Positions 22,569 to 33,022 of a stretch of 64,000 nt of DNA are shown here, in pieces. Position 1 is the stretch's first letter. The number at the start of each line of letters is the position of its first letter. The notes under the pieces are model-generated. The model had not been told where the DNA came from. It made no database searches and saw only the letters and a list, made by a program, of their open reading frames with translations. The translations under genes were made by a program, and so were the position numbers. This DNA comes from Craterostigma plantagineum. Lineage: Eukaryota > Streptophyta > Magnoliopsida > Lamiales > Linderniaceae. Where the stretch lies: assembly GCA_027422505.1 (NCBI GenBank), contig JAPQWV010000365.1:372001-436000 (forward strand). Reading direction: 5' to 3'.

Positions 22569-23012
22569 GCTTAATTATTTTTTTGGTCCCGTAACTTAGG
22601 GGGTGTGGCATTATAGGGACCGCTAATTTAGCGTGTCGCATTATAGGGACAATAAGTTTTTAAATACTGCAATTCATAGATATTATACCTGATTCTTCCC
22701 CCAAATACATCACGTGCCAAGCAAGTAACCGATTTTTATCGGAACTGATGTGGCGCCTGATCGATGACATGTCCATTTTACAGAAATGTCACGTCATTAA
22801 ATAATCCGACCTGGTATGTCATCCGTCCGGCGCCAGGTCAGCTTTTCGGCATAAAAATCGATCACGTGCTTGGCACGTGATATATTTTGGGGAAGAATCA
22901 TGTATAACTGCACGATTTTAAAACTTACTGTCCATATAATGTCACACCCTAAATTAGCGGTCCCCAAAATGACACACCTCCTAAGTTACAGGACCAAAAA
23001 AAATTATTAAGC
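22569..23012. mobile_element. Foldback/MULE-like MITE, 444 bp with long imperfect terminal inverted repeats
   Basis: The left end GCTTAATTATTTTTTTGGTCC mirrors the right end GGACCAAAAAAAATTATTAAGC. Pairing continues through the block containing GTAACTTAGG and GACCGCTAATTTAG, and inner arms (atcacgtgccaagca / tgcttggcacgtgat) also pair, so the element could fold along most of its length. No coding frame. A target duplication could not be settled. Flanks 22092-22568 and 23013-23354 are AT-rich with nothing recognised. Confidence 0.7.
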
Positions 23013-23372
23013 CTATAAAATAATAAATATGCTTAGTTATTTTCTACGTCGAAGTCAAGCTCCACCTTGTTTACACGAGCTTACAGCTTGAACTAAAAAA
23101 AAAGAAAAATTAAAAATTAAAAATTTTTGGATTGATATGAGTAACTAAGCTCAGTTTAACTATCGCTGTATTGTTTACTAATTTAGAATGTGATTAAGTT
23201 GATACATATTTATTTCATCGAATATTAGCATATTTGATACGTAAAACTCATGGCGTATTCTATATTTCTTTGATTATTGTTGCTGTTTTAGATATGATAA
23301 TAACATCGATTTGCCTGAATAGATATAACGATGAAACATGGAGATTTCTTTCGTAGCATATTTAGCAAAGTG

Positions 23373-23615
23373 CCAATGAGGCTTGGCTCTAGTGGCCAAG
23401 CTGAGGCATCTAAAGTTCATGTGATTAGGAGGTTAGGGGTTCGAACCCCACCTTCCACATGATTTTGGAAAATCCCCATGGGCAAGTCCATGACTATCTT
23501 TGTTGGGTTGGTTTGGGATGTATCCATCTGACCCCGGGGATTAGTCCCACCTCTGGAGTGTGTGGCGATTAGCCCATACCGGGCTGCGTGGGGATACCTC
23601 GGGACTGGGAAAAAA
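23373..23615 (+). mobile_element. tRNA-derived SINE, about 243 bp, with an 18-bp target duplication
   Basis: The head carries an A-box-like GGCTCTAGTGGCCAAG and a B box GGTTCGAACCCC, as in tRNA-derived SINEs. The tail ends in a short A run. The direct repeat AGCATATTTAGCAAAGTG at 23355-23372 and 23616-23633 is perfect, showing retroposition and a fairly recent insertion. A diverged relative in reverse orientation lies at 39680-39850. Confidence 0.88.
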
Positions 23616-24397
23616 AGCATATTTAGCAAAGTGTGTTGCTAAATTGTGACGTCAAAGTTCACATGAAAAAAAATATATGGTTCTACTATTCACGCCCCCT
23701 ATACCACTCTTTAAACCCCAACTACTTGCGTTTCGTAATAATAATTTTAATTAATCACATGATTCAACAAAAATTATTCATTAACTTATTATATTAATAA
23801 TGTTAATTACATGATTTAAAAATTATTACTTTAGTCATTTAATTAATGACACATTTAGAAATAAATGCTCGCGGCCTGCAGGCCCGCTACCCGCCAGTAG
23901 GGCAGGGCGGACCTTCATTTACCATGCCCGCTATATGGAAAAAAATGACTTTCTTTAATTGACAAGTATTTATTTAATATAACTTTATATATTAATTAAA
24001 AAAATTAAACTTCTTTTTTCATTTTTATATGAGGTATTTGGTAAATAATTAATATTTATTCTGGATATTAATTAGGGGTACAAATAGAAAAAAGGAACAT
24101 GCTAATAGAATTACCGGACAAATATATTGCTTTGATGATATTTAGGGAGTAAGCTTCGCTGTATTATGGTTTAGTACCACTTCAAAGTCGAATTCGTCAT
24201 CTGACTAGTTCTTGAAAGGATCCATTCTTATCTCTTGAAAGGATCCATTCTTATTTCTTTATTTTATTCTCAGTGCATAGGAAGGAGTTACCAAATTACA
24301 TCAATAATTAACAACTAATATTTGTTGACAACTAGTGACTTCTCTCTTCCATCATGGGATGTGTGTCTAGCAAAGCGACCAACTAAAATATATATTC

Positions 24398-26644
24398 ATG
24401 GACGTCGGCACACGAGAAGATTTTGGGTTTGCATTCGACAAAGTTAGGTTTTCAGATTCGATTCTCCGAATCGAAACCGTAGCAGACTCTCATGGCTCAA
24501 TGCTAGCTGTTTCGACGCTTAATCTGAGTCGTCGAGGAGATTGCCAAATTACTACCGATGATCACGGTTAAGTATTCTTTCCCCTGTTTTCTTATTTTCA
24601 AATTGAGTTTGTGGACTATGTGAGATTTCGTCTGTTTTGGCTTCAAATTGAGGTTGTTGTTGGACTATGTTTGATATTGTTTGGAAGTTTTTTCTGGGAG
24701 ATGATTGAATAGGGTAGGGTTTCTAATCTTGTCTATCCCAGGGGTTATAGTGAGAATGTAATGGGGGAAGTTAATTCACACCTACTCTTTTTCATCTGTT
24801 GTATCATTTTCTGTGTGGTCCAAAACACGATTCTCTTTTCTTTGCGTCGAAAATCTTCTGTGGTTGCTTTACTGGAAAAATGCTTCAACAGTTGAACAAA
24901 ATGTCGAGCACACGCCGAATCATTCGGCAGAGAGCGTTGCTGTCGATGAAATTCAAGAAGACGGTGCAGTGACTATGGAGAGTATAGAAAACTCTCCAGA
25001 ACTGTTAGGTAAGCCTAGCATAATCCACATCTCCATGCAAATTCATGTTTGGACATACACTGTCGTAACTCTTAACGTTTCCCTTGAAAGTTATCTGAGG
25101 AACATCTTGGATTTGAATGCTATGGAATTTCGATCTCATTCAACGATCTTATAGGTCATGGAAGCTCACAAGAACCTAGCATGGACGACTGTTCGCCAGT
25201 GCGAGTGAAGACTATACACGTGAGCTCTCCCATCTTAGCAGCCAAGAGTCCGTTTTTCTACAAGGTTAAAAAAACTCCTCATATTCCTACCTTTTTCAAC
25301 TCTCTGAAGGCCTCAATATATGCGATCGATAGGTCATCCAATAATCATCGTTTAAAATTCTAGTTGTTCGACAATATGACGAGAGGCTCAGAGCAGCGCA
25401 GGGTCACGCTACGAATCCATGCCTCTGGTAAAAAATATATCTCTCTCCCCATTTACCAAAGTATATACGAATCCTTCAAACCACTTTCTTGCGCCGATTC
25501 TCAGAGGAGGATGCACTAATGGACTTGCTGAACTTCATCTACTGCAATACTCTGCAAGGAACTACTACTACGCCCACAGCTATACTGAACGCGTTGATGG
25601 CCGCCGACAAATTCGAGGTTGAATCGTGCGTTAGGCATTGCGCCCAACTTCTGCTGAACTTACCAATGACCCGCGGCTCTGCTCTTCTTTACTTGGACCT
25701 CCCTTCGAAGCTTCAAACTCCCGAAACAGTCGACCCCCTCGCCAACGCTGCCAACGATTTCGTAGCATCACTCTACAAGGACGTCGAAAGGTAAATAATT
25801 GCCTACTACGCTTTTCTGTAAATATCCCCATTCGATCTCATCGTTCATTCTTCTCAGCTGCCGAGAAGAGGTGCTAAGCCTGCCTTTAGTCGCCTTGGAG
25901 GCCGTCATAGCGAGCAACGACCTACAAGCAACCTCAGAGGACGTAATCCTCGACCTCATCTTCGACTGGGCTTCGAAGCACTACCCTAAGTTGGAAGATC
26001 GAAGAGAAGTCTTAACCAAGCAACTCCTCCACAACATTCGTTTCCCGTGCCTGACGGCCTCCGCCATCACGCAGCTGCTAAAAAAACGCCCAGAAATCGA
26101 CGCAGAGTCGAAGGTCGCCGTCCTACAACCTCTCTTCAGGACATTAAATTCCCCGCTGGGATACAACCCCCGGCAGCGGGCCTACAAACTGCGGCCCATC
26201 AGAGTCCTCCACCTCGACTCGCCACGTCAGCAGATGATCTGCTACCTCGACCTCAAGCGCGAGGAGTGCGCTCGACTGTTTCCCTCGAGACGTATCGCCA
26301 CGATGGGGTTCTGCCTCTGCGGGTACGAGTTTTACTTGGCCGTACGATGTTATATACCCGAGGGGAAGAGCTCCCGTTGCTTCGCCATGTTCTTGTCCAG
26401 GGGAGGAAAGGAGGAGGAGGCGGGGCCCCCGAGGGTGGAGTTCGAGTTTGCATCGAGGGATAAGCAGATTCCTCTGTACTTTTCGAGGCGTTGCAGGTAC
26501 GTGAATACGTTTGTCGACGAATCGAGTTACGGTTGTCATGACTTGTTCGGCGTGCCGTGGGAAGAGTTTATGAAGGACGATAGTCCTTATTTTGTGGACG
26601 GTGTGTTGCATCTTAGGGCTGTCGTAACTGATTTGAGTTGTTGA
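24398..26644 (+). CDS. BTB/POZ-BACK protein, LRB/POB1-like (copy B), 510 aa, 6 exons
   Basis: Probable CUL3 ubiquitin-ligase adaptor, paralogue of the gene at 8739-22091. Exons: 24398-24566, 24892-25008, 25155-25264, 25364-25427, 25505-25790, 25858-26644; GT-AG throughout, 511 codons in one frame. The N-terminal family motif [19 protein letters not shown] is followed by an acidic linker (exon 2, [20 protein letters not shown]). The BTB domain spans about 111-220 ([51 protein letters not shown]). BACK lies at about 250-340 ([39 protein letters not shown]). The C-terminal family domain has [17 protein letters not shown] and ends [12 protein letters not shown]. This copy keeps the full LRB exon plan and looks functional. 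Tandem neighbours A and B arose by duplication. Confidence 0.9.
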
Positions 26645-26695
26645 GTCTGTTACGCATGGATCTCTTCCCCATTAACAGTCCTACTAGTACTTATA

Positions 26696-26961
26696 CTCCT
26701 CTGATTCTAATTAGAGGTCGTTTTATATCTCTAATTTTGTTTCTAATTATAAAGTCGTTTAGCACATTTCAATACAAATGTTTTACTATATTTCCAATTT
26801 TACCTTTTATATGTGATTTTCAATATTCATAGATGGAGAGACATTCCATTAATTAAATAGCAGGAAACAATTATTAAGTTATATGAGACATTCTATTCTA
26901 TTTCTTAATATCTTTGAAAAATTCCTAAACGACCTCGACCTCTATTTACAATAAGAGGGAG
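26696..26961. mobile_element. Stowaway-like MITE, 266 bp
   Basis: Ends CTCCTCTGATTCTAATTAGA and, inverted, CTCCCTCTTATTGTAAATAG share the Stowaway-type start CTCC(C)TC. Both are flanked by TA. Pairing continues into AGAGGTCG. It lies just after the stop of BTB copy B, probably in its 3' flank. Confidence 0.6.
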
Positions 26962-27300
26962 TACTGTTTATACACGGTTCTTAAATTGATTTGATATGGT
27001 GAAGGAAGACAAGCATTACCCTCCCAATTATATCATCACAAATTAATTTTCCAAATTAAATGACCTAAATGTTAAACCAAAATAAAATCTCACCAAGTTA
27101 GATAAGGAAAAAAATTCCCACCTTTTTTTTCACCACGTTTGGACGTATTGGGTTAACTCAAGCCCAAATTCTGAAGCCCATTAGGTCTTCCACAGAGTTT
27201 CCCCAATTCACTGCAAATTGTACTACTCTTCTCCACTAGCACGAAGCGATGCGAAGAGAGCTGAGCTGAGCTGGAAGATCGATTGAATCCGAGATTCACG

Positions 27301-27801
27301 ATGAGAAATCGGATGTTTTCTACAATAGCGAGAAGCATTCTGCAGAAGAAAAGCCTGTTAAAAGTTAGCGCGGAGGAAAAGTCGACCGAGATTCTAATCT
27401 CGTTCCATTCCAGCGGATTAACCTGCAATCAATGGCGGAAGCTTAAAAATTCGTGGTCTCCCGGCCGAACGCTATTCCGACCGAGCTGCGGCGGCGCCGG
27501 AAAGAAGCAGCCCTTCTTCGAGCAGCTCGGCTCCAGCGCTGGCCCCACCTGTATGCTGTATTTGTCCGAAGAAGCGAAGGACAGGTTGGAGTTCTTACCT
27601 TCTGGCGACTCCGTCGACGCAGATCTCCTATTGTTGTACGGTCAGTACAAATCTACTCTAACGGATCATATGGATGTTGAAAAAGCTTCGAATTTGGACG
27701 AATCGGAAACTTCCCTCTTCGATTTCTTTCTGCCCACTTCGTATCTCTCTTTCGTGTGTTCCCGGGAGGAATTCGATTTTGGAGCAACGCCGCCTGAGTA
27801 A
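27301..27801 (+). CDS. RPL10: Probable nuclear-encoded mitochondrial ribosomal protein L10, 166 aa
   Basis: Predicted stalk-base protein of the mitochondrial large ribosomal subunit. A single uninterrupted exon starts at ATG 27301; an upstream in-frame stop was not checked, but the next codons back are not ATG. Residues 1-25 (MRNRMFSTIARSILQKKSLL) are basic and Ser-rich, as in mitochondrial presequences. The body contains FHSSGLTCNQWRKLKN, GRTLFRPSCGG, SSAGPTCMLYLSEEAKD, LLLLYGQYKSTLTDHMDVEK and ASNLDES. These resemble the remembered plant mitochondrial rpl10 product (SGLTxxQWRxLKN, GKTLF, SAGPTCILYL, LLYGQ, TLVNHMDIKKA). If right, this is a mitochondrial gene moved to the nucleus. The C-terminal 25 residues have no counterpart I recall. 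The downstream stretch 27802-28950 shows no further coding segment. Confidence 0.6.
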   Translation: MRNRMFSTIARSILQKKSLLKVSAEEKSTEILISFHSSGLTCNQWRKLKNSWSPGRTLFRPSCGGAGKKQPFFEQLGSSAGPTCMLYLSEEAKDRLEFLPSGDSVDADLLLLYGQYKSTLTDHMDVEKASNLDESETSLFDFFLPTSYLSFVCSREEFDFGATPPE

Positions 27802-28952
27802 TGGCGTCGATGATTCAATTGAGCTGTTGAGGAATCGAACGTGCTTCTTCTTCTTTGTTTGCTCTGTTGTTAATTTGGCTTTTGTTTTGATCATAACCTT
27901 CTGCAGAATATTGTCATCGGTCATCCCAAATATATATATCATTGCAAACTTCTTAGCTTTATGATTATCTTGAACTTTTATCATTGGTTTCGTGTCATAC
28001 GCAAAGATTATATCAGATTGCTGTAAGGATTTAATCTTTTCTCCATCACGATTGATTACATGGTTGGACCTAGCTATGGACTAACTATGGTTATTCTTTC
28101 GCAGCTAAACGATTCTGTGAGTTATTTTGATGCTGATTAATCTTTCCTCAATGCTTATTGGTTTAACGGTCTTTTCTTGATACTATTTTTATGGGTTAGC
28201 ACTTGCACAGAGAGAGCAATTAGAAGAGCATTCGATGACAAGATAATTGGAGGTAATAATATCCAAGAAAGACTTTGTCTGAAAATAAAGAACATTTCGG
28301 TTTCCTGTTGCAGGCGTTACTATTTGCCGGGAAGACGGGCCTTATTTATCTTATGAATTTTAATATAATTTTATGATGATTACCATTTACATGAGAAAAG
28401 TTGAATGATATTACGCATTTACATGATATTTTAAAAGAATTTAATAAAAATGTGCTTGTTACAATGTTTTCTCATAAAATAAAACATACTAATGGTAATT
28501 GCTTTAAAGCCACATACATTTTAAATAAACTAAAAAGTTCTCGAGAAACAAATTATACCAAGAAATAGAAGACAAAGATGGTGAGAAATAAAACTTGAAA
28601 GTTATTAAAAAATGACTAAAGAATTACAAATCAGTCTAAATTCCTTAATAACGGCTAAAACATGTCCGAATGAAGATTTGCGTAGCCCTTTGAAATCATT
28701 TTGCGTCTATTTCTTTAACGATAGTTTAATAAAATAAATAAATGATTGAGGAATTATATCCGGGCGGAAACGCGGACTAGCAACGCAAACCTATTTATAT
28801 TTTCGTATTTAATTCCATTTTATTATTAACCCTTACGTTCTTCTCTTTCGTTTTTCGTTCGGACTTTTCTCGTCTCCACAAACCTAACCTCACTCAGTAG
28901 TTATTTGGTTTTCTTGAAAGTTTCGTCTTATTTCCGTAAGGACGTTGAGGAA

Positions 28953-31900
28953 ATGGCGAGCGCTTCGACAAGCAGTGTTTACATCCACGTTATAGAGGAC
29001 GTCATCAACAAGGTTCGCGAGGAGTTCGTCAGCAACGGTGGTCCCGGTGAGGGCGTGCTAAGTGAGCTCCAAGACGTAATGTTTCATTTTTTTTAATAAT
29101 TATCTTGGATTAAGTGGTGCTTTATGGCAGATATATGACCTTGCTGTGGGAGATTTCGCTGGTCAAATCGCCAATCTGGATTAGGGTTTAGGTTTCATGA
29201 TAAACGTTTCTCATGGTGGTTTTAGTTTAATTGAGCTGTGCTGATTTCAGAAAATAGGAAAATGAAAGTGAAGATGGGCAAGACGTATTTAAGTAAAGTA
29301 CCACCATATGAAGTATATAGAATGTTTCCTTTGCCATTAGATTGGTTGTTTAATGGCCTCTGAAGTTGAATCTGTGGAAAATATTTCGAAATGACGATTG
29401 TGTTGAAACATTACAGTTGTGGGAGCTGAAAATGATGCAAGCTGATGCAATCGTAGGACCTATAAATAGGTCGGCGATGAAAAATGCAGTTGCAGGCGGT
29501 GGTATGACACCGAATCCTATGCACGATCTTAACGTCCCTTACGAAGGAACCGATGAGTATGAAACCCCCACCGCTGATTTACTCTTTCCACCTGTGAGTT
29601 CCTTTCTTTGTAATTCACTTATGAGATATCAGTCAAAGTTAAATTAAGTCAAAATTAAATTCACTGAATGTTTGTTTTTCCAAACCATGGGATATGCTAC
29701 TGTGCAGACGCCATTGCAAACTCCTATGCAAACACCTTTACCTGGAACAGCGCAGACTCCTTTGAATGGAATGGCTCCGACACCGGTGCCTGGAACTGCT
29801 TTGACTCCAACTGGTGGGACCCCAATGACTCCCAATGATTATGCATCGCCGTACAGCAATGCTGGTGTCTCCGAAAATGCAAAGGATGGGCACGGAAAAC
29901 CTAGCCAATACATGGTAGCGCTATCTTCTGAGTGTTTGTAGTTTATTACTACCATTTAATAGCAATTTATTAATTTTTCTGATAATCAATTGATTATTCT
30001 CTAGCTTATAAGGATTCTTATATATCTCGATTCCCGTCAATTGAAAACTGTATTTCAATCCTGCAGCCGCCACCTTCATCTTGGTTAAGCCAAAGGCAAG
30101 GGCTCGACGCGAATGCAGGTGAGTGAACTAACGTGAAATCCCTAAGCGGAGCGCCTGTAGCTTGTGTTTGGTAAATGCGGATAGCTCTTGTGCAATGGAT
30201 GATTTTTTGCGTCATCTTTCCTTGAAGCTCGTATGGATGGCGGCCGACAAGAAGGTGAGAGGGGAGCACCCCATCAACCTACAACTCAGGTGATTTGCCT
30301 TTTTTATGGTTTGGGTGATTAATACGCTGACTATCAGCCACCAGGAATTGTGAACGTATGATTATTATCATAATTCATTTGTGATTATTTGGCTCTATAA
30401 GCTCCAATAACAGATGCCACTCGATCAATAAAATATTGAGTTTTGTTACTAAATTAAAACCTTGTATGCTTTATTTGAAGGATTTTTTCATGGGATCCTC
30501 GGGGAAGCGGAAACGTGACGAGTTTCCTCCGCGATATCCTCCTGGGGGGCACATTCCTCAGCAAGATGGAGCTGGAGATGCTTTATCAGATGACTCGAAG
30601 GTAGAATATCAATTCTGGCCTTCAAACTCGAGTTTTTGGTGGTGGTTGTTGAATTAGAGGAAAAGGGAAATATATTCTTAATTGGTGGTTAATAATGTGG
30701 TATTGTTGTTAGTTTAGAACCTCATTGCAGAAGAAAAGTGTCTTGGTTATTTGTTTTATGATAATTGATCTTTTTCTTCTTTGATTGCGTACTACTATAA
30801 CTTACCTTTACACCAACTGTCTTTATATTTGACCCGTTTCTTTGTATAATTATTTTGTACCATCAACCTTTACATCCAGTGTAAATTCCTCTCTCATATC
30901 CATTACAATAAGAAACGAAGTAAAGAAAAAAAAAAGTCTTCCTCTTGCTATCGTGTAGGCACTACTTTTTTGTTTTTCAAATTTTCGTCATACATAATGA
31001 GACTGCGAAGTGATTGTCTGTACAGCTCTTCCCAAAGTCAGTATAATATACAAGCTCATCTCTCTAAATCTTTCCAAATATGTATTGATTGTTTCCCTTG
31101 TCGTGAAACATGTTTAGATATTTTATCCCATTGCACCTTCATTAGTCTTGGATTGTTCTTGGACAGATTCCACAGACAGATGGCCCGATTCCTGATCCAT
31201 ATGATGACGCGCTCTCTACTCCTAATGTGAGTTTTACTCCTTATTTATGACACAAGATCCACCAGTTAATTTGAATATAATTTCATTGGTTGTGTTACGT
31301 CATCACTTCAGTTGACACTGTTGGTGTTTAGGTTGTTTGGCCCAGCTTTTGTTTATTATGCTTTAATAGCATGCTGCTTTTTTTTTTTTTTTTTTCTGTT
31401 TTTGAAAGATATACAACTACCAAGAAGTTGTGAACGAGGACTACAACATAGCAAATACACCCATGCCAAATGGTGACCATACATATTTGAAACTTCCTAC
31501 TTGACTTTTTTTTTTTTTTTTTTTTTTTCGTATTTTAACTTCTGAGTATTTGCTATCCAGAGATGCAAGCTGCAACACCTGCTCCTATTCAGAATGATCT
31601 GCTTGAGGATGACGATGATGACGAGCCCCTGAATGACGACGATGATGATGATCTGAATGTGGGCCAGTCGGAGGATCTAAATACTACCCATTTGGTTCTT
31701 GCGCAGTTTGACAAGGTAATAATTTTGCACAAACCTATAGTTATTGATTGTTTCTTTGCATGATTAAATCTATGTTCTAACATTATTTGGGACATTGTTA
31801 CATAATATCTCATATATAGGTCACTCGAACCAAGAGCAGGTGGAAGTGCACACTGAAGAACGGCATCATGCACATAAGTAATAAAGACATTCTGTTCAAC

Positions 31901-32362
31901 AAGGTGCTTTTTTGTACTATGAGTGCTTTCCTTTTTTTATATATTGCCAGAATTCTTTCAGGCTAGCATTAGTAGCGTCAATGCGGTCGATATCATGAAC
32001 TTTCCAATCTAGACTTTGACACTTTCCTCTATGTTTGGAGTTTGTTCGGGGAAATTTGATGTCGGTTGGATTTTTTTTTCCAAACTCAAGATATCCAGTT
32101 TCCATAATTGTACAGTGGTGATTTAAGATTTTCCTCTTAAACAAAACTTAATTGCGGAGACAATGATTTGAACATTTATCCCGTGATTTCAATGACCCGT
32201 ATTTCCCAGCCTCAAATACTTATATAATACAGTGCGATTCATCGGTATTTAAGAAATCTGAGAGGTTGATAAGGCTTTTTGTAAAGGCAAACTAGTGTCT
32301 CGTGTTTTGGTGATAGTCATGCGTTATATTTTTTTCAGGCAACAGGTGAATTCGAATTCTGA
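28953..32362 (+). CDS. TFIIA-L: Transcription initiation factor IIA large (alpha/beta) subunit, 375 aa, 11 exons
   Basis: General RNA polymerase II factor; with the small subunit it stabilises TBP on promoter DNA in the nucleus. Exons: 28953-29075, 29417-29593, 29708-29914, 30067-30118, 30228-30289, 30481-30600, 31167-31226, 31409-31472, 31561-31715, 31820-31903, 32339-32362; all GT-AG, 376 codons. The N-terminal helical domain is SVYIHVIEDVINKVREEFV. A Pro/Thr/Gln-rich linker (TPLQTPMQTPLPGTAQTP) and the conserved GKRKRDE and PQQDGAGDA follow, then an acidic block (EDDDDDEPLNDDDDDD). The C-terminal beta-barrel has LVLAQFDKVTRTKSRWKC and NKDILFNKATGEFEF. Length equals the remembered Arabidopsis protein (375 aa). 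The linker shows species-specific changes. A 42-bp piece spanning the start of exon 8 recurs at 48571-48613. Confidence 0.95.
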
Positions 32363-33022
32363 TTTGTCTGAGGAGGCACACGAAACTGGCAGGACGACTT
32401 TATTAACAAAAACGGGTGATATTTGCTCTATTTTTCACGTCGTCTTTGGTCTTTTTTTTTTTGTGTGTGAAAAACTAGTGAACTTTATCGCGTGTTATGA
32501 TGAACGCAACTATGTACATATGGAGTTTTCTCACTTTCGATCGAATCTGAGTTTGAAACATAATGACTTTGTGCAATACTGAGGTTGCACTTGACTTTGA
32601 GATGCAGTTTGTAACTGATGAATGATGCCTGAATTTTTACAGTATGCAGCTATAGATTGGACAATGTGAATTTCTTTTGGCGAAGTATTTACATGGTATC
32701 AGAAATCAGAATTCATGTCATGGCCGATGTTACTGTTACGAATTCCCACGATTATCCGAAACTATAAGTTTACATAAAAAAGAAAGAACGTGAACGTGAG
32801 GAAATTAAGATATGCTACACTCTAAATCGTGAGGTTGATATTTTAGTTGGTAAATTCGCAACTATTTCTCTGTTGATAATTATAATCAAAATTTATGTAC
32901 GGTTTGTCTTAATAAATTATAGTGTTCGAGAAAATTGAGGGCTTAGTTCGTCAGCTTACACTAAATTTAAGCTCGATATTCAGAGGAAGACAGACCATCG
33001 CAGAACTAAAAGGTGGGTCCGA

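Noticed and set aside
23430..23450. tRNA gene (GGTTCGAACCCC)
   Set aside because: The flanking sequence does not form a cloverleaf; it is the B box of the SINE.
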